Positions 50,355 through 63,360 of a stretch of DNA of 64,000 bases are shown here, in pieces (positions within the stretch are counted from its first letter, which is position 1; each line of letters opens with the position of its first letter). Source of the DNA: Closterium sp. NIES-65 (lineage: Eukaryota; Streptophyta; Zygnematophyceae; Desmidiales; Closteriaceae); contig CANXME010002303.1 in NCBI GenBank assembly GCA_948144175.1, forward strand, positions 186,001 through 250,000, read 5' to 3'. Under the pieces are notes generated by a model. It saw only the letters and a program-made list of their open reading frames with translations, was not told the origin of the DNA and did no database searches. A program made the translations under genes and the position numbers.

Positions 50355-53300
50355 TCAAGAAGTGAGCAAGTGAGGCAAGACAAGCACAAGACCCAGCTGC
50401 GTGCACCAGCGCTGATGATCACAAGGAGCAAGTGCCTTGGTGAAGACATCAGCAGTGTTGGCCTCAGAGGCCACGTACGCAAGTCGCAACTGTCCACGCT
50501 GCTGCAGCTCACAAGCAAGAAAGTAGCGGAGAGCAATGTGCTTTGTCCTGTGCTCCAGTCGCTGCTCTCGACACAAGGCCAGCATGGCCTTGTTGTCTAC
50601 GTACAGGACTGGAGGAGAACGAGGCGGCTCTCCAAGGTCGATCAGCAGGTAGGTGAGCCAGCGAAGCTCCTGAGCAGCCATAGCCCCGGCGTAGATCTCA
50701 GCCTCACAACTGGAGCCGAGAACAGAAGACGAGCGAGTAGCCCGCCACGAGACAGAGCCGGAACCAAGGCCGAAGGTGTAACCCTGTGACGACCGCTGCG
50801 TAGCCTGGTCGTCAGCCCAAGAAGCGTCTGCGTGTCCAGTGAGGACCACTGGACTCCGCCCTCCAAGCACTAGCCCCATGCCCGACGTACTGCACAAGTA
50901 GCGCAACACCCTCTTTGCTGCAGCCATGTGCTCTGGTCGGTGTCTCCCAGGAGCAACATAGCGTGCAAGAATGCTAAGAGGGTATGCAAGGTCAGGTCGT
51001 GTGCAGGTCATCAGGTACATGAGACAGCCAACAAGCTCAGGGTACGGGCCACTCGACTCTACGGACTCATCCGAAGGCAGAGCTGAGAGCGAGTGGCGAG
51101 TAGACAGAGGAGTGGCCTGAGGCGAGGAGTACGTGAAGCCGAAGCGCTGAAGGACCTGCTGCACCATGTGTGACTGAGTCAGGGTAATGGTGCGGCATGC
51201 TCTGTCCCGGGTGATCTGCAAGCCAAGGTAGCTGCGCAGTTCACCCAGGTCAGTGCACGTGTGTCTCTTCTGCAGCTCGGACTTCACGTGGGCGAGTCCA
51301 GCAGTGTCCGCTATGGCAAAGACCAAGTCGTCGACGTACACGAGGATGTAGAACGGCGGCAGAGAGGTGTCGGTGCGCAGAAACAGCGACGGGTCGGTAG
51401 TAGAAGGAGCAAACCCAAGTGCCGCAAGCGTAGTCCTCAGTGTGTCGTGCCACTCACGTGGAGCCTAGCGGAGACCGTAGACTGGACGCCGGAGACTCCA
51501 CTGGGTACCAGGAGGGAAAGACCCAATGAAGCCAGGTGGGCGACGCAGCCAGATCTCCTCGTGCAGGCTGCCCTGCAAGAAAGCTGTGCTGAAGTCGAGA
51601 GAGTGCAGCTCGTAGTCACGGTGAGCAGTAACGTGCAGCAGTACCCGAAGAGTGGTCATCTTCGGGGTGGGGGAGAAGGTCTGAAAGTAGTCAACCCCCT
51701 GCCGCTGACTGAAGCCACGAGCCACGTAACGCGCCTTGAAGACAGGCGGAGAACCTGGCGGTCGCTTCACCCTGAAAATCCACATGCCACTGACGATGTT
51801 CGCCCCAGGTGGGGGAACCGTTTCAACGTAGGTGCCTGTGGACTTCCAGGAAGCCATCTCTGCGTCCATAGCTGCCTGCCACTGAGAGGAGTAGGGACCC
51901 TCTATCGCCTCCGCGTAAGAGCGCGGAGTCGGGATGTCAAGTGCATCCGGGTCTCCCTCAGGGGCTAGCAATACAGACGCAAGATGAGGTGAAGCGGCGG
52001 CCAGACACTGGAACTCCTCATGTCTGTCCTTAAGGACGTCCGTGCCTAGGGCACACTCACCCCCGACGGACGGAGGACAGGCAGACTCAGACTCAGCGAC
52101 AAGACTAGCAGCGTAGTCTAGACGACAGCGCGCAGCAAAGTCGACAAGCTCAGTGACAAGGGCAGACACAGCAGAAGACTCGAAGGAATGGTCAGTGACA
52201 GCAATAGCAAGGAGATGCGTGACAGTGGGACTGGCAGCACGAAGAGAGTCTGAATCCGGGTCGGCAAGAGCAGGAAGAGAGGACTCAGGAGGAGAAGGCA
52301 AAGGGGCACGCAGAGGAGCAGTGGACGGACGCAGAGACATCCGGTGCGTGCCAGGGACAGGGGGAGGACGCTGACGCGAACCGCGACCACTAGTGCGTGC
52401 AGGACGAACAGGCGACGCAGGACGAGACGCAGGCTCACGACGCTCAGTAAGACCTCCAGTAGGACCAGCGTAGGGAGAAGGAGCAGGCAAAGGGGAGGCA
52501 GGCTGTAGCTGTGACTGGGACTGGACAGGCTGTGGACCCTCTAAGGGAGGCGGAGGAGGACCAGGAGAAGGTGTAAGACCAAGAACCTGCTGCAGGAGTA
52601 GAACGAAGTACGGTCGGGGCCGCGTGGCGACGCCAGAAACAGCAGGGACAGCACCACTAACCCCAGCAGGAGTACCCGCTCCAGCAGCACCTCTAGCAGC
52701 ACCTCCAGCAGCACTAGCAGCAGCTCCAGAACCCCCAGCAGCACCAGGAGCACTGCCAGTCGGACCGCCAGCAGTAGTCTCAGCGCCAACACCCTCAGTA
52801 GCACCAGCTCCAGGAGAACCCTCAGGCCCAGCAGCTCTAGCACCCACAGCACGAGCACCTCAGGGACGCGCTGCAGCAGCACCCTCTGCAGCCGAAGAAC
52901 CTCCAGCACCAGCAGCACGCCTCCAGCGCCGGGCAAACCACTCACGCAGCTCCTGTGGGGAGAGTGGCTCTCGGCGAGACGAAGCACCTCCAGGCGGAGA
53001 ACCTCCAGGCGAAGAACCTCCAGGCTCAGCACCCTGAGGCAAAGCACCTCCAGGCGGAGCACCCCTAGTCTCAGCACCCCCAGGCTCAGCACCCCCAGAC
53101 TCAGTACCCCCAGGCTCAGCACCCCCATGCTCAGCACCCCCAGGCTCAGCACCTCCAGACTCCGCACCCCCATGCTCAGCACCCCCAGGCTCAGCACCTC
53201 CAGACTCCGCACCCCCAGGCTCAGCACCCCCAGGCTCAACTCCCGCAGCAGCACCAGAGTCACCAGTGACCTCGACAGGCTCGACCGCGTCTACCTGGGA

Positions 53301-55260
53301 CACACCTGAAGGGGCAGGACCCTGAGGGGGGAGGGGGTCTACCGGGGGGGGACCTGGTACCAAGAAGAGCGGAGGCGGGGGGAGGGACGGAGTGCGGTAG
53401 GGGAAGAGGCGGTAGTAGGGCACCGACACGTCGAACGTGACGTCCTGGGAGGACAGAACACGTCGAGAGGTGGGGTGGTAGAACTGCCACGCAGGGGCGT
53501 CGAGGGGGAACCCCAGGAAGACGCAGGGAGCAGCGCGAGGGGACAGCTTGTCCGCAGACAAGTCGCGGACAAACGCCCGAGATCCCCAGACCCGGAACGC
53601 CGACGCATCGCCAACCTTCCCCGTCCACAGAAGGGTTGGGGAGGTCTCCGGCCTGGAGACCCTGGGGTGGAGGTTGATCTGATGCGCCGCGTACCTGACC
53701 GCAAACGGCCACAGAAAATGGGGGGCACCCGCATGCATCATAGACGTATGAGCGACGTCCATGACCATGCCAATGCGGCGCTCAGCAATCCCATTTTGCT
53801 GCGGTGAGTCCGGAAGCGTGAAGGTCTGGCGGATGCCTCGCTCACGACAGAAGGCACGCAGAAGGCCAGAGGAGAACTCTCCGCCTCTGTCCGAGTGCAG
53901 ACGCAACACACGAAAGTCCGAGCCAAAGCTCTGCCTGAGCTGGAGACGAGCTGCGCGGATCCAGTCGATTAGCACCTCAGTGACATCACCCTTGCTGCGC
54001 AAGGGGAAGACTGTGGTGTAACGCGAGTAGTCGTCAACCACCAACAGGAAGTAGCACTCGTGACCGAGTCCACGGACGCGGGCAGGGCCCCACACGTCCA
54101 TGTGAAGCGTCTGCAACGGAGCCTCTGTCGGAGGAAACTGGGAGGAGTGAGGGGCAGCACGCTGGCGCCCCTCGACGCAGGGGACACAGGCAGGGCCAGG
54201 GCCCTGAGGAAGGGGAGGGAGGGACCGGGGGAGACCAGACACAAGAAGACGGGAGGCCATGCCTCTGAGCCGAAGCAGAGAGGGGTGACCAAGGCGGTGG
54301 TGCCAGAGGAGAGTCTCGTGAGACAGACGGCGACACGAACAGGGGGCAGACTCAGGACCAGACCTGGACGCTGCAGCAAACACCTGACCAGACAAAGGGA
54401 CTCTACCAGACTCAGCACCGGGAGGAGAAGCAGTGGTCAGTGTGTACAGGCTCGACCCTGGCTGACGTGTAAACGTAGCTAGGTGGCGACCTGTGCTAGC
54501 CTCTGTGCAGTGTGTCACCCGCTGACGAGCAGGAGTGAACTGGTGGACACCCCCATCCTGTAGGTCAGCACCACTCACCAGGTTCGTAGAGAACGAGGGG
54601 AGGTAGAGACCAGTCAGGGTGCCAGAGGGAGCCGCCGGACACGGGAGGACTGTGGAGAAACGAGCCAGGACAGGACCCCCAGAGGGGTCAGCCAAGGACA
54701 CCGCAGCCGGCCGACTAAGCGGCGTGAGAGTGGTGCGGTCCCGAAAGAAGGAGCGAGAAGCCCCAGAGTCAAGGGTGAAGGTGAGGGAGGCCGAAGCCGA
54801 CGTAGTACCTGAGAGCGCAGACTCACCAGTACCTGAGGACGCAGACACACTAGCACCAAGATCAGCAGCGTCGCAAGCACCTAGGGCAGCAGTCGCACCA
54901 GTACCTAGAGCAGCAGACTCAATGCCCGGATCGGGCGGGAAACACCGGTAACAGTCACCCTCATCACTAGCAGACACAGCATACATGGCAGCAAGAATAG
55001 CATCAAAGTCAAGATCAAAGATAGCTACACCAGCCCTAGACAGCTCTCCCCAGCGGGGGATCTCAGAGGCCTCCGGAAACTCTTGGCGCCAAGCGTCGGT
55101 CAAGCGGGCAAAGCAGCGGCGGGCGGTGTGGGTGCCCCCACACTGCTCATCCGCACGGTTGCCGGTGCGAAGGACGTAGGTGCAGGGACCGAACGCCCCA
55201 CCACGCTGACGCTGGGAGTACCACTCACGGAGCTGCTGAGGGGTGAGGACGTCGCGAGAG

Positions 55261-55292
<32 letters not shown>

Positions 55293-56348
55293 CTGCTGCT
55301 GGCGCTGACTACCTCCTGTGGTGCTCCGCTGGGACGAGCCACTCCGACCACCTCCACCACCGCCACCTCCGCCTCCGCCGCCACCGCCGCCACCGCCACC
55401 CTCGCCCCCGCCGCTCCCACCGCCACCACCACCACCACCTCCGCCTCCACCGCCGCCACTAGTACCTCCACTCCCGCCACCACCTCCACTGCCACCCCCA
55501 CTCCCCCCGCCGCCTCCACCGCCTCCGCCACCGCCCCCGCTAGCTCCACCCGCTCCCTTGCCCCCTTTGCCCCTGCCAGGGCGGCGCCTACCGCTGGGGG
55601 CAGAGGCCGCACCGACCGACTCCAAACCAATGAGGTCGGCCGCAGCAGCAGAGGCGACAGAGGGAAGTAGGGGGGAAGGAGAACACCCCTCAAAGATGGG
55701 GGTGCGAGGGTCACCACGAGAGGCCCCTACAGCGACGATACTCTTCTGAGCCGCTAGTAGGGACTTCTCAAGGAGGTCGACAGTGAGGGTGGTGGGACAG
55801 ATAGAGAGAAACTGGTCCCTAACGGCACGAAGGGACTCAGGGAGACGGGTGACTAGAAAGTAGAGAGTGATGTACATGGGAGGAGGGTTTGCGGCGCGGA
55901 ACTCAGCAGGAAGCGCAGCGCGGTAGCGAGTGTCACTAGCGCGGAGGTGGGTAAAGAGGTCAGCGACTGTGGGAAAGGCAGCGAGGTCAGGGAAGAGGAA
56001 CGGTAGCATGAGGCGGCTCAGCGTAGCGGAGGAAGGGGAGGAGTAGCGCGCAACTACAGCGTCGTACAAGGCCTGAGCGGTCTTGCACTGACTAAAGTGT
56101 GCACGCTCGGAGGAAGGGAGGTGGCGACGCACAGCAAGACGTGCAGCAGCATCGCGCGTGGCCCACTTGGAGCGAACAGAGGGGTCAGCATCAGCAGGAG
56201 GGGCAGGGACAGCGCCAGAGACAAAGTCAAAGAGAGAAACCTCATCGATCGCATCGCACAGTAAGTACAGCTGCAGGTCCTCGACCCAGACTGCAAAGTC
56301 AACGGCGCGACCCTCAGCGTCAAAAGACAGGACACTGGGGGTGGCCAT
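50355..56348 (-). pseudogene. gag-pol of element 5 (1,998 codons, two in-frame stops)
   Basis: One frame throughout, from MATPSVLSFDAEG at 56348 to TGA at 50355. Domains as in the intact copy: poly-Gly gag, finger near 55130-55190, protease DSGAS near 54765, integrase 53700-54130, EPGGAE-rich linker 52850-53300, RT with YVDD near 51330, RNase H. Two defects: TAG at 51465-51467 in the RT motif that reads GLRQAPREW elsewhere (CAG to TAG), and TGA at 52860-52862 in the linker (a Gly codon elsewhere). The reading frame also stays open upstream of the ATG into a (PPE)n-coding leader to 56693. Confidence 0.92.
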
Positions 56349-56463
56349 TATAGCAGCTGACAGTCTCACCGGGCGGGAAGGGTCGGGTAGCTCAGGAGTA
56401 AAGCCACACAGCAGCACAGCAGCTACGGCGGCCCAGGAGCAGCAGCAGCCCTCACAGGAATAG

Positions 56464-57245
56464 GAGGCCGACGCCTCAGGCTGCTCGGGCGGCTCGGGCG
56501 GCTCGGGCGACTCGGGCGGCTCGGGCGGCTCGGGCGGCTCGGGCGGCTCGGGCGGCTCGGGCGGCTCGGGCGGCGCGGGCGTCTTGCGGGCGACAGCACG
56601 GGCGGCTGGGGCGGCTCGCGAGTGGCTCACGGGCGGCTGGGGCGGCTCGCGGGCGGCGCACGGGCGGCTGACGGGCGGCTGGGGCGGCTGCACGGGCGGC
56701 TCGAGGGCGGCGTCGGCTGCTCACGGGCGGCGTCGGCGGCGACGGCAGCGTCAGCGGCTCACGGGCGGCGTCGGCAGCGTCGGCGGCGTCGGCGGCTCAC
56801 GGGTGACGTCGGCGGCGTCGGCGGTGCACGGGCGGCGTCGGCGGCGTCGGCGGCGTCGGCGTCGTGGGCGGCTCGCGGGCGGGCGGCTCACGGGCGGCGG
56901 CTCACCGGCGAGCGGCTCACGGGCGGCGGCTCACGGGCGGCGGCTCACGGGCGGCGGCGTCACGGGCGGTGGCGCACCAGCGGCGGTTGACGGGCGGCTG
57001 CGCTGACGGGCGGCGCTGACGGGCGGTGCTCACGGGCGGCGCTCACGGGCGGCGCTCACGGGCGGCGGCGCACGGGCGGCAGCGCACGGACAGGCCGCGG
57101 GCGGCGAAAGGGCGCTAGGGCGGGCGCCAGGCGCTAGGACGCTAGGGCAGGCGCTCGGGCGGGCGCTAAGGCGGCCGCTAGGGCGGGCGCTAGGGCGCTA
57201 GGGCGGGCGCTAGGGTAGGCGCTAGGGCGCAAGGCGCTAGGGCAG
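56464..57245 (-). repeat. Minisatellite leader of element 5
   Basis: Perfect GGGCGGCTC nonamers at about 56485-56570, then degenerate GGGCGGCGTC/GGCTCACGG units, then GCTAGGGCGG units to 57245. Confidence 0.85.
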
Positions 57246-57309
57246 AAAAAAAAATTTTAAGTGGTGGGCCCTAAGCACAGTTCCCACAGGGGAACCTGCT
57301 CTGATTCCA

Positions 57310-57441
57310 TGAGAAGAAGCGAACGAGAATGAATGGACTATGAATGAAGTGAGTACAAATATGAAACCCTAATTGGGTTGTACCCCCTATGGGATACCCC
57401 ACTATAGCCTACACAAATAAGTAAGCTATAATGTTCTGACA
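57310..57441 (-). repeat. 5' LTR of element 5
   Basis: 132 bp, same as the copy at 50006, followed by the TAGCG target copy. Confidence 0.94.
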
Positions 57442-57446
57442 TAGCG

Positions 57447-58250
57447 GCCCCGTTCAGGCCCCGTCGGCCCCTTTAAGGCCCCGTTCAGGCCCCGCGCTAG
57501 CCCCGTTCAGGCCCCGTCAGCCCCGTTTCAGGCCTCGTCGGCCCCGCGCTAGCCCCTCTCAGGCCCCGTCGGCCCGCGCTAGCCCCGTTTCAGGGCCCGT
57601 CGGCCCCGTTTCAGGCCCCGTCGGCCCCGCGCTAGCCCCTCTCAGGCCCTGTCGGCCCGCGCTAGCCCCGTTTCAGGCCCCGTTGGCCCCGTTTCAGGCC
57701 CCGTCGGCCCCGCGCTAGCCCCTCTTAGGCCCCGCCGGCCCGCGCTAGCCCCGTTTCAGGCCCCGTCGGCCCCGCGCTAGCCCCTCTCAGGCCCCGTCGG
57801 CCCCGCGCTAGCCCCATTCAGGCCCCGATCGGGCCCTCGCTAGCCCCGTTTCAGGCCCCGTCGGCCCCGTTTCAGGCCCCGTCGGCCCTGCGCTAGCCCC
57901 GTTCAGGCCCCGTCGGCCCCTTGCTAGCCCCGTCAAGGCCCCGTTTGGCCCCGCGCTAGCCCCGCTCAGGCCCCGATCGGCCCCGCGCTTGCCCCTCTGG
58001 GGCCCCAACCGGCCCCGTGCCGACCTCGCCGACCCGTGCCCACCACCTAGAGGCCCCGGGCGGCCCGTTCCCGCCGCAGCACAAGAGGGAGAGCGGGCGG
58101 CCCGTCCCCGCCGTGACCCGAGCTGCGCGACCCGAGCCGCGCGCCCCGAGCCGAGCCGCGCGCCCCGAGCCGAGCCGCGCGCCCTGAACCGAGCCGCGCC
58201 ACCCAGCCGAGCCGCGACCCGACCTGAACCGAGCCGCGCCGCCCTGCCCA
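57447..58250 (+). repeat. Minisatellite leader of element 4
   Basis: Units of about 20-26 bp built on AGGCCCCGTCGGCCCC and GCGCTAGCCCC, continuing the same repeat seen left of element 5 at about 49950-50000. The last 150 bp change to GAGCCGCGC-type repeats before gag. Confidence 0.85.
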
Positions 58251-58307
58251 ACCTGGTTCGTCCTACCTGCTTCTCCTACTACTACTGCTGCTATTTCTAC
58301 TGTTCCC

Positions 58308-61300
58308 ATGGCTAGCCCACAGGTTCTCGTGTTCGATGCAGAGGGCCGCCCTATGAAGTTTGACACGTGGCTCGATGACTTGCACCTCTACCTACAGCTC
58401 ACAGCCAAGGATGACATCTCACTGTACGATCACGCCCTAGGCCATGTCACTGCCCCTGCTGCTACTGCTGACAGCACTGCTCGCTCACAGTGGCAGACTC
58501 GTGATGCCCACGCTCGCTTCGCCATTCGCAACTCCCTGCCGATAGACGAACGCGAGCACTTTGGTCAGCACAAGACTGCACAGGCACTGTACACAGCTGT
58601 AGTTGCTCGCTACTCCTCACCTGCCTCTCCCGCACTAGGCCGTCTCTCCCTCCCCTACCTGTATCCCGACCTGGCCTCCTTTCACACAATCGGTGACCTC
58701 ATCACGCACCTCCGTACTAGTGAGGCCCGCTTCCGTGCCGCCATGCCTGCTGAGTTCCTTGCCACGCACCCCCCTCCACTCTGGCTCACTCTCTACCACC
58801 TAGTCACCCGCCTCCCTGACACACTGCGTGCTGTCAGGGACCACTTCCTAGCTCGTTGCCCCACTGAGGTCACCATTGCCCTCCTTGAGAAGGAGCTACT
58901 TGCAGCTAAGACTAGCATAGTTGCTGTAGGTGCCTCTCGTGGCGACCCCCGTACCCCGTTCTTTGAGGGGTGTTCTCCTTCCCCCCTTCTTCCCTCTGTC
59001 GCCTCTGCTGCTGCTGTCGACCTGGTACTGAGAAGGTCGGCGCTGCGTCTGCCTCGAGGGGACACCGCAGCGGCAAGGGCAAAGGGGGCAAGGGTGGTGG
59101 CGGTGACGGCGGGGGAGGCGGCGGTGGGGGCGGTGGAGGTAGTGGGGGTGGTGGCTCGGCTGGAGGGGCGAGTGGTAGCGGTGGGGGTGGTGGCGGCAGC
59201 GGCGGGGGAGGTGGCAGGAGTGGAGGCGACGGTTGGGGTGGCGGTGGACGAGGCGGCGGCAGGGGTTGGGGTGGTCGAGGAGGTGGCAGCAGTGGTGGTG
59301 GCCGTGGAGGCACTGGCGGTGGCCAGGGCCAGCAGCACACTCCCTCGCCCCAGGAGGTCCGTGAGTGGTACTCTCAGCACGGGGGTGGGGGTGGTCTTAG
59401 CTGCACGTACGTCATTCGCACTGGTGACCGCACTGGTCAGCAGTGTGGACGACCGCACGCCACACAGCGCTGCTTCTCTCGTCTCGACGACGCTTGGCGT
59501 GTTCAGTTCTCTCAGGCCACTGAGCTGCCCCGCTGGCTTGATCTCCTGAAGAAGGGGATTGATATCTATGCTCTAGACTTTGATGCTATTCTATCTGCCA
59601 TGTATGTGATGTCTACTAGTGGAGAGGGTGCTGAGTACTTGTGTGTGCCGCCCGACCCGGGCATTAGGGCCAGTGCGTCTGCCGCTCCACGTACTCGCGT
59701 GTCGGCTACCCCAGGTGCTGTTGAGGCTGCTGCTCTAGGTGCTCGTGTGTCTCCCCCCCTTGGTACTGCGTCGACTGCCGCACTGCACACCTTCACACTG
59801 GACTCAGGTGCTTCTCGCTGCTTCTTTCGTGACCGCACTGCCCTTGAGCCGCTTGCTCGGCCAGTTGCTGTCTCCCTTGCTGACCCCTCTGGGGGTCCGG
59901 TCATTGCGACCCCGTCCACTGTCCTTCCGTGCCCTGCGGTCCCGTCGGGCACACTGTCAGGTCTCCACCTCCCCTCGTTCTCTACGAACTTGGTGGCAGA
60001 ATGTGCACTCCAGGACGGGGGTGTTCACCAGTTCACCCCTGCCTACGAGCGCGTGACACACTGCACGTGTGCTCGTACGGGCCGTCACTTGGCTACCTTC
60101 ACTCGGCAGCCGGGGTCGGACCTGTACACACTGACTACTGAGTCCCCTCAGGTTGCTGCGACTGCGTCCGCGTCCGCGTCAGGTCAGCTGTCCGCCCCCT
60201 GCTCGTGTCGCTCTTTGGCACACGAGACTGTCCTCTGGCACCACCGCCTTGGCCACCCGTCTGTGCAGCGGCTTCGTGCCATGCACTCCCGGTACCTTGT
60301 CTCTGGCCTGCCCAGGGTCCTTCCTGCCCTCCCACCCTTGCCTGCTCCTACCTCTCTCCCCTGTGTCCAGGGACTGCAGCGCGCCGCTCCTCACTCCTCC
60401 TCGTTCCCCCCGACGACTGCTCCCTTGCAGACACTCCACATGGACGTGTGGGGCCCAGCCCGCGTCCGTGGTCAGGGTCAGGAGAGGTACTTCCTGATAG
60501 TTGTTGACGACTACTCGCGCTACACCTCGGTCTTCCCCTTGCGCACCAAGGGTGAGGTCCCTGATGTCTTGATCCCTTGGATCCGCAGAGCCCGTCTCCA
60601 GCTCAGCGAGCGTTTTCACTCGGACTTTCCTGTCCTGCGCTTGCACTCTGACAGAGGTGGTGAGTTCTCCTCCGACCTCTTGGCAGCCTACTGTGCTGAG
60701 CACGGCATTGAGCAGACGTTCACGCTTCCGGCTTCTCCACAGCAGAATGGGGTTGCGGAGCGCCGCATTGGCCTGGTCATGGAGGTCGCCCGTACCTCCT
60801 TGATCCATGCGGCTGCCCCCCCACTTTCTGTGGCCGTTTGCGGTCCGGTACGCTGCGCATCAGCTCAACCTCTGGCCCCGTGTCTCCTTGCCGGAGACCT
60901 CGCCCACGCTGCTGTGGACGGGGGAGGTTGGCGATGCGTTGCGTTTCCGGGTCTGGGGGTCTCGAGATTTTGTCCGCGATTCGTCTGCGCACAAGCTCTC
61001 CTCCCGTGCTGTTCCCTGCGTCTTCCTCGGCTTTGTCCCGGACGCGTCTGGTTGGCAGTTTTACCACGCCACCTCGCGTCGAGTCTTGCCCTCCCAGGAT
61101 GTCACTTTTGACGAGTCCGTCCCCTACTACCGCCTCTTCCCCTACCGCACTGCCCCGCTCCCCCCCCCGCCTCTCTTCCTCGCGCCAGGTGCTGCTGTTG
61201 CAGACCCCCTCCCCCCTCAGGGTGCCGCTCCCTCAGGTGTGTCTCAGGTAGACCCGGTTGAGCTTGTTGAGGTAGCTGTCGACTCTCGTCCTGCTGGGGG

Positions 61301-63126
61301 TGCTGAGCCTGGGGGTGCTGAGCCTGGGGGTGTGGAGCCTGGGGGTGTGGAGCCTGGGGGTGTGGAGCCTGGGGGTGTGGAGCTTGAGGGTGTTGAGCTT
61401 GGGGGTGTGGAGCCTCGTGGTGCTGAGCTGCGGAGTCCGGAGTCGGGGGGTTCTGAGTCTGGAGGTACTAGGCCTGGGAGTCCTGCACCTGGAGGAGCCC
61501 TCTCCTCGGAGCAGCTGCGTGCGTGGTACTTAGAGTACTGCAGCCTCAGGAGAGGTACCGCTCGAGCCGGACGTACTACTGGGACTGGTGCTAGTGCTTC
61601 TTCTCCCGTTCGGGAGCTCCCCTCTCGCGAGCGGATCCGTGAGTGGTACGAGCGGCGCTGCACACTTCGGAGTGGCGTGCCTCGTGTTACGGACCCCGCT
61701 GCTGTTGGAGCTGCTGCTGGTGCTGAGGACCCGGGCGTTGGAGCTGCTGCTGGTGCTGAGGACCCGGGCGTTGGAGCTGCTGCTGGTGCTGAGGACCCGG
61801 GCGTTGGAGCCGCTCCTGGTGCTGAGGACCCGGGCGTTGGAGCTGCTGCTGGTGCTGAGGACCCAGGCGTTGGAGCTGGCGCTGGTGCTGCGGACCCGGG
61901 CGTTGGAGCTGCTACTGGTGCTGAGGACCCGGGCGTTGGAGCTGCCGCTGGTGCTGAGGATGTGGGCGCTGGAGCTGCTCCTGGTGCTGCGGACCCTGGT
62001 GCGGGTGTCCCTGCTGGCTCTGGTGTCGCTGCTCGGTCTCGGCCGTACTTTGTTCCGCTCCTTCAGGTTCTTGGTCAGCTTCCTCCTCCTTTTCCTCCTC
62101 CCTCCTTAGCGTGTCCTCCGCCTGTCCAGCTGCTGTCGGCGTTACCGTCTGCCTCCTCTCTCCCTGGTCCTGCTCCTTACACTGGTCCGACTGGAGGTCT
62201 TACTGAGCGGCGTGAGCCTGCGTCTCGTCCTGCGTTGCCTGAGTCTCATCCTGAGTCGCCTGTCCGCACTGCTCTCTCTAGTAGTCGAGTCCAGCGTCAG
62301 CGTCTTCCTGCTGTCCCAGGCACTCACCGGATGGCGCTTCGTCCGTCCACTTCTCCACAGCGTGTCCCAGTGCCGTCTCCTCCTGCTTCCTCTCTTCCTG
62401 CTCTTGCTGACCCTGGGTCAGACTCTCTTCGTGCTACCAGTCCTACTGTCACGCGTCTCCTGGCTACTGTTGTCACTGACCCTTCCTTTGAGTCTGCTGC
62501 TACGTCTGCCTTAGTTGCTGAGCTTGTCGACTTTGCAGCTCGCTGTCGTCTAGACTACGCTGCTAGCCTAGTTGCTGAATCTGAGTCTGTCTGTCCTCCG
62601 TCCGTCGGGGGTGAGTGTGCTCTTGGCACGGACGTCCTTGAGGACAGGCAGGAGGAGTTTGAGTGCTTTGCTGCCGCTTTGCCCCATCTCGTGTCCATGC
62701 TTGTTGCCCCTTAGGGAGACCCGGATGCACCAGACATCCCGACCCCACGCTCTTACGCAGAGGCGATGGCCGGTCCCTACTCCTCTCAGTGGCAGTCAGC
62801 CATGGACACAGAGATGGCTTCCTGGAAGTCCACAGGCACCTACGTTGACGAGGTTCCCCCACCTGGGGCGAACATCGTCAGTGGCATGTGGATTTACAGG
62901 GTGAAGCGGCCGCCGGGCTCTCCGCCTGTCTTCAAGGCGCGTTACGTTGCACGAGGCTTCAGTCAGCGAGAGGGAGTTGACTTCTTCCAGACCTTCTCCT
63001 GCGTTACGTGGCCTCTGAGGCCAACACTGCTGATGTGTTCACCAAGGCGCTTCAGCCTTGTGACCATCAGCGCTTTTGCACTCTTCTTGGCCTTGTGCCT
63101 ACTGGACCTCACTTGCTTACTTCTTG
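58308..63126 (+). pseudogene. gag-pol of element 4, frameshifted and RT-deleted
   Basis: Starts ATG 58308 (MASPQVLVFDAEG). A frameshift near 59020-59050, just before the Gly-rich tract, moves reading to the frame of 58970-61111 (finger CTYVIRTGDRTGQQ at 59400, protease LDSGASRCFFRDR near 59800, integrase with VVDDYSRY and HSDRGGE). A second shift at the C run 60818-60824 moves to the frame ending at TAG 62712-62714 in the linker. The RT begins (VARGFSQREGVDFF), but after FFQTFS (about 62999) it jumps to the RNase H end (ASEANTADVFTK) in another frame. Most of RT, including YVDD, and the RNase H core are deleted. Not autonomous. Confidence 0.9.
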
Positions 63127-63360
63127 AGTCCGTTTGTACTGAGATCTCCATATATATACTTGCATGTTTACTCTTGTTAGGTTGTGATCATTGTACCTTT
63201 TGCTCTATTATAAACCTGCATGTGAACTGGTCTTGTGACCACTTGCTTGTGCTTGGAATTTGTGTGGTATCCTTGAGATCCACCCTGAGCTTGTTTTGCC
63301 TTGCTTTGCCTTGACTGGTCTTGTGACCCCTAGTTCTCCCCCACTTTGCCTATGGGGGTG

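Larger units (their letters stand above)
50006..57441 (-). mobile_element. Ty1/copia element 5, young but carrying two nonsense codons
   Basis: 132-bp LTRs at 50006-50137 and 57310-57441, no differences seen, target-site duplication TAGCG (50001-50005 and 57442-57446). PBS variant TGGAATCAGAGCAGG, hairpin 57280-57295, polypurine tract next to the 3' LTR. 7,436 bp, nested in the leader of element 4. Identical LTRs mean recent insertion, but gag-pol is interrupted twice. Confidence 0.95.

Noticed and set aside
58970-62714. Two frameshifts in element 4 as programmed -1/+1 frameshifting
   Set aside because: They fall in the gag C-terminus and in a C run within integrase, not at a gag-pol boundary; the other copies have a single frame. 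Mutation or a homopolymer sequencing error is more likely.
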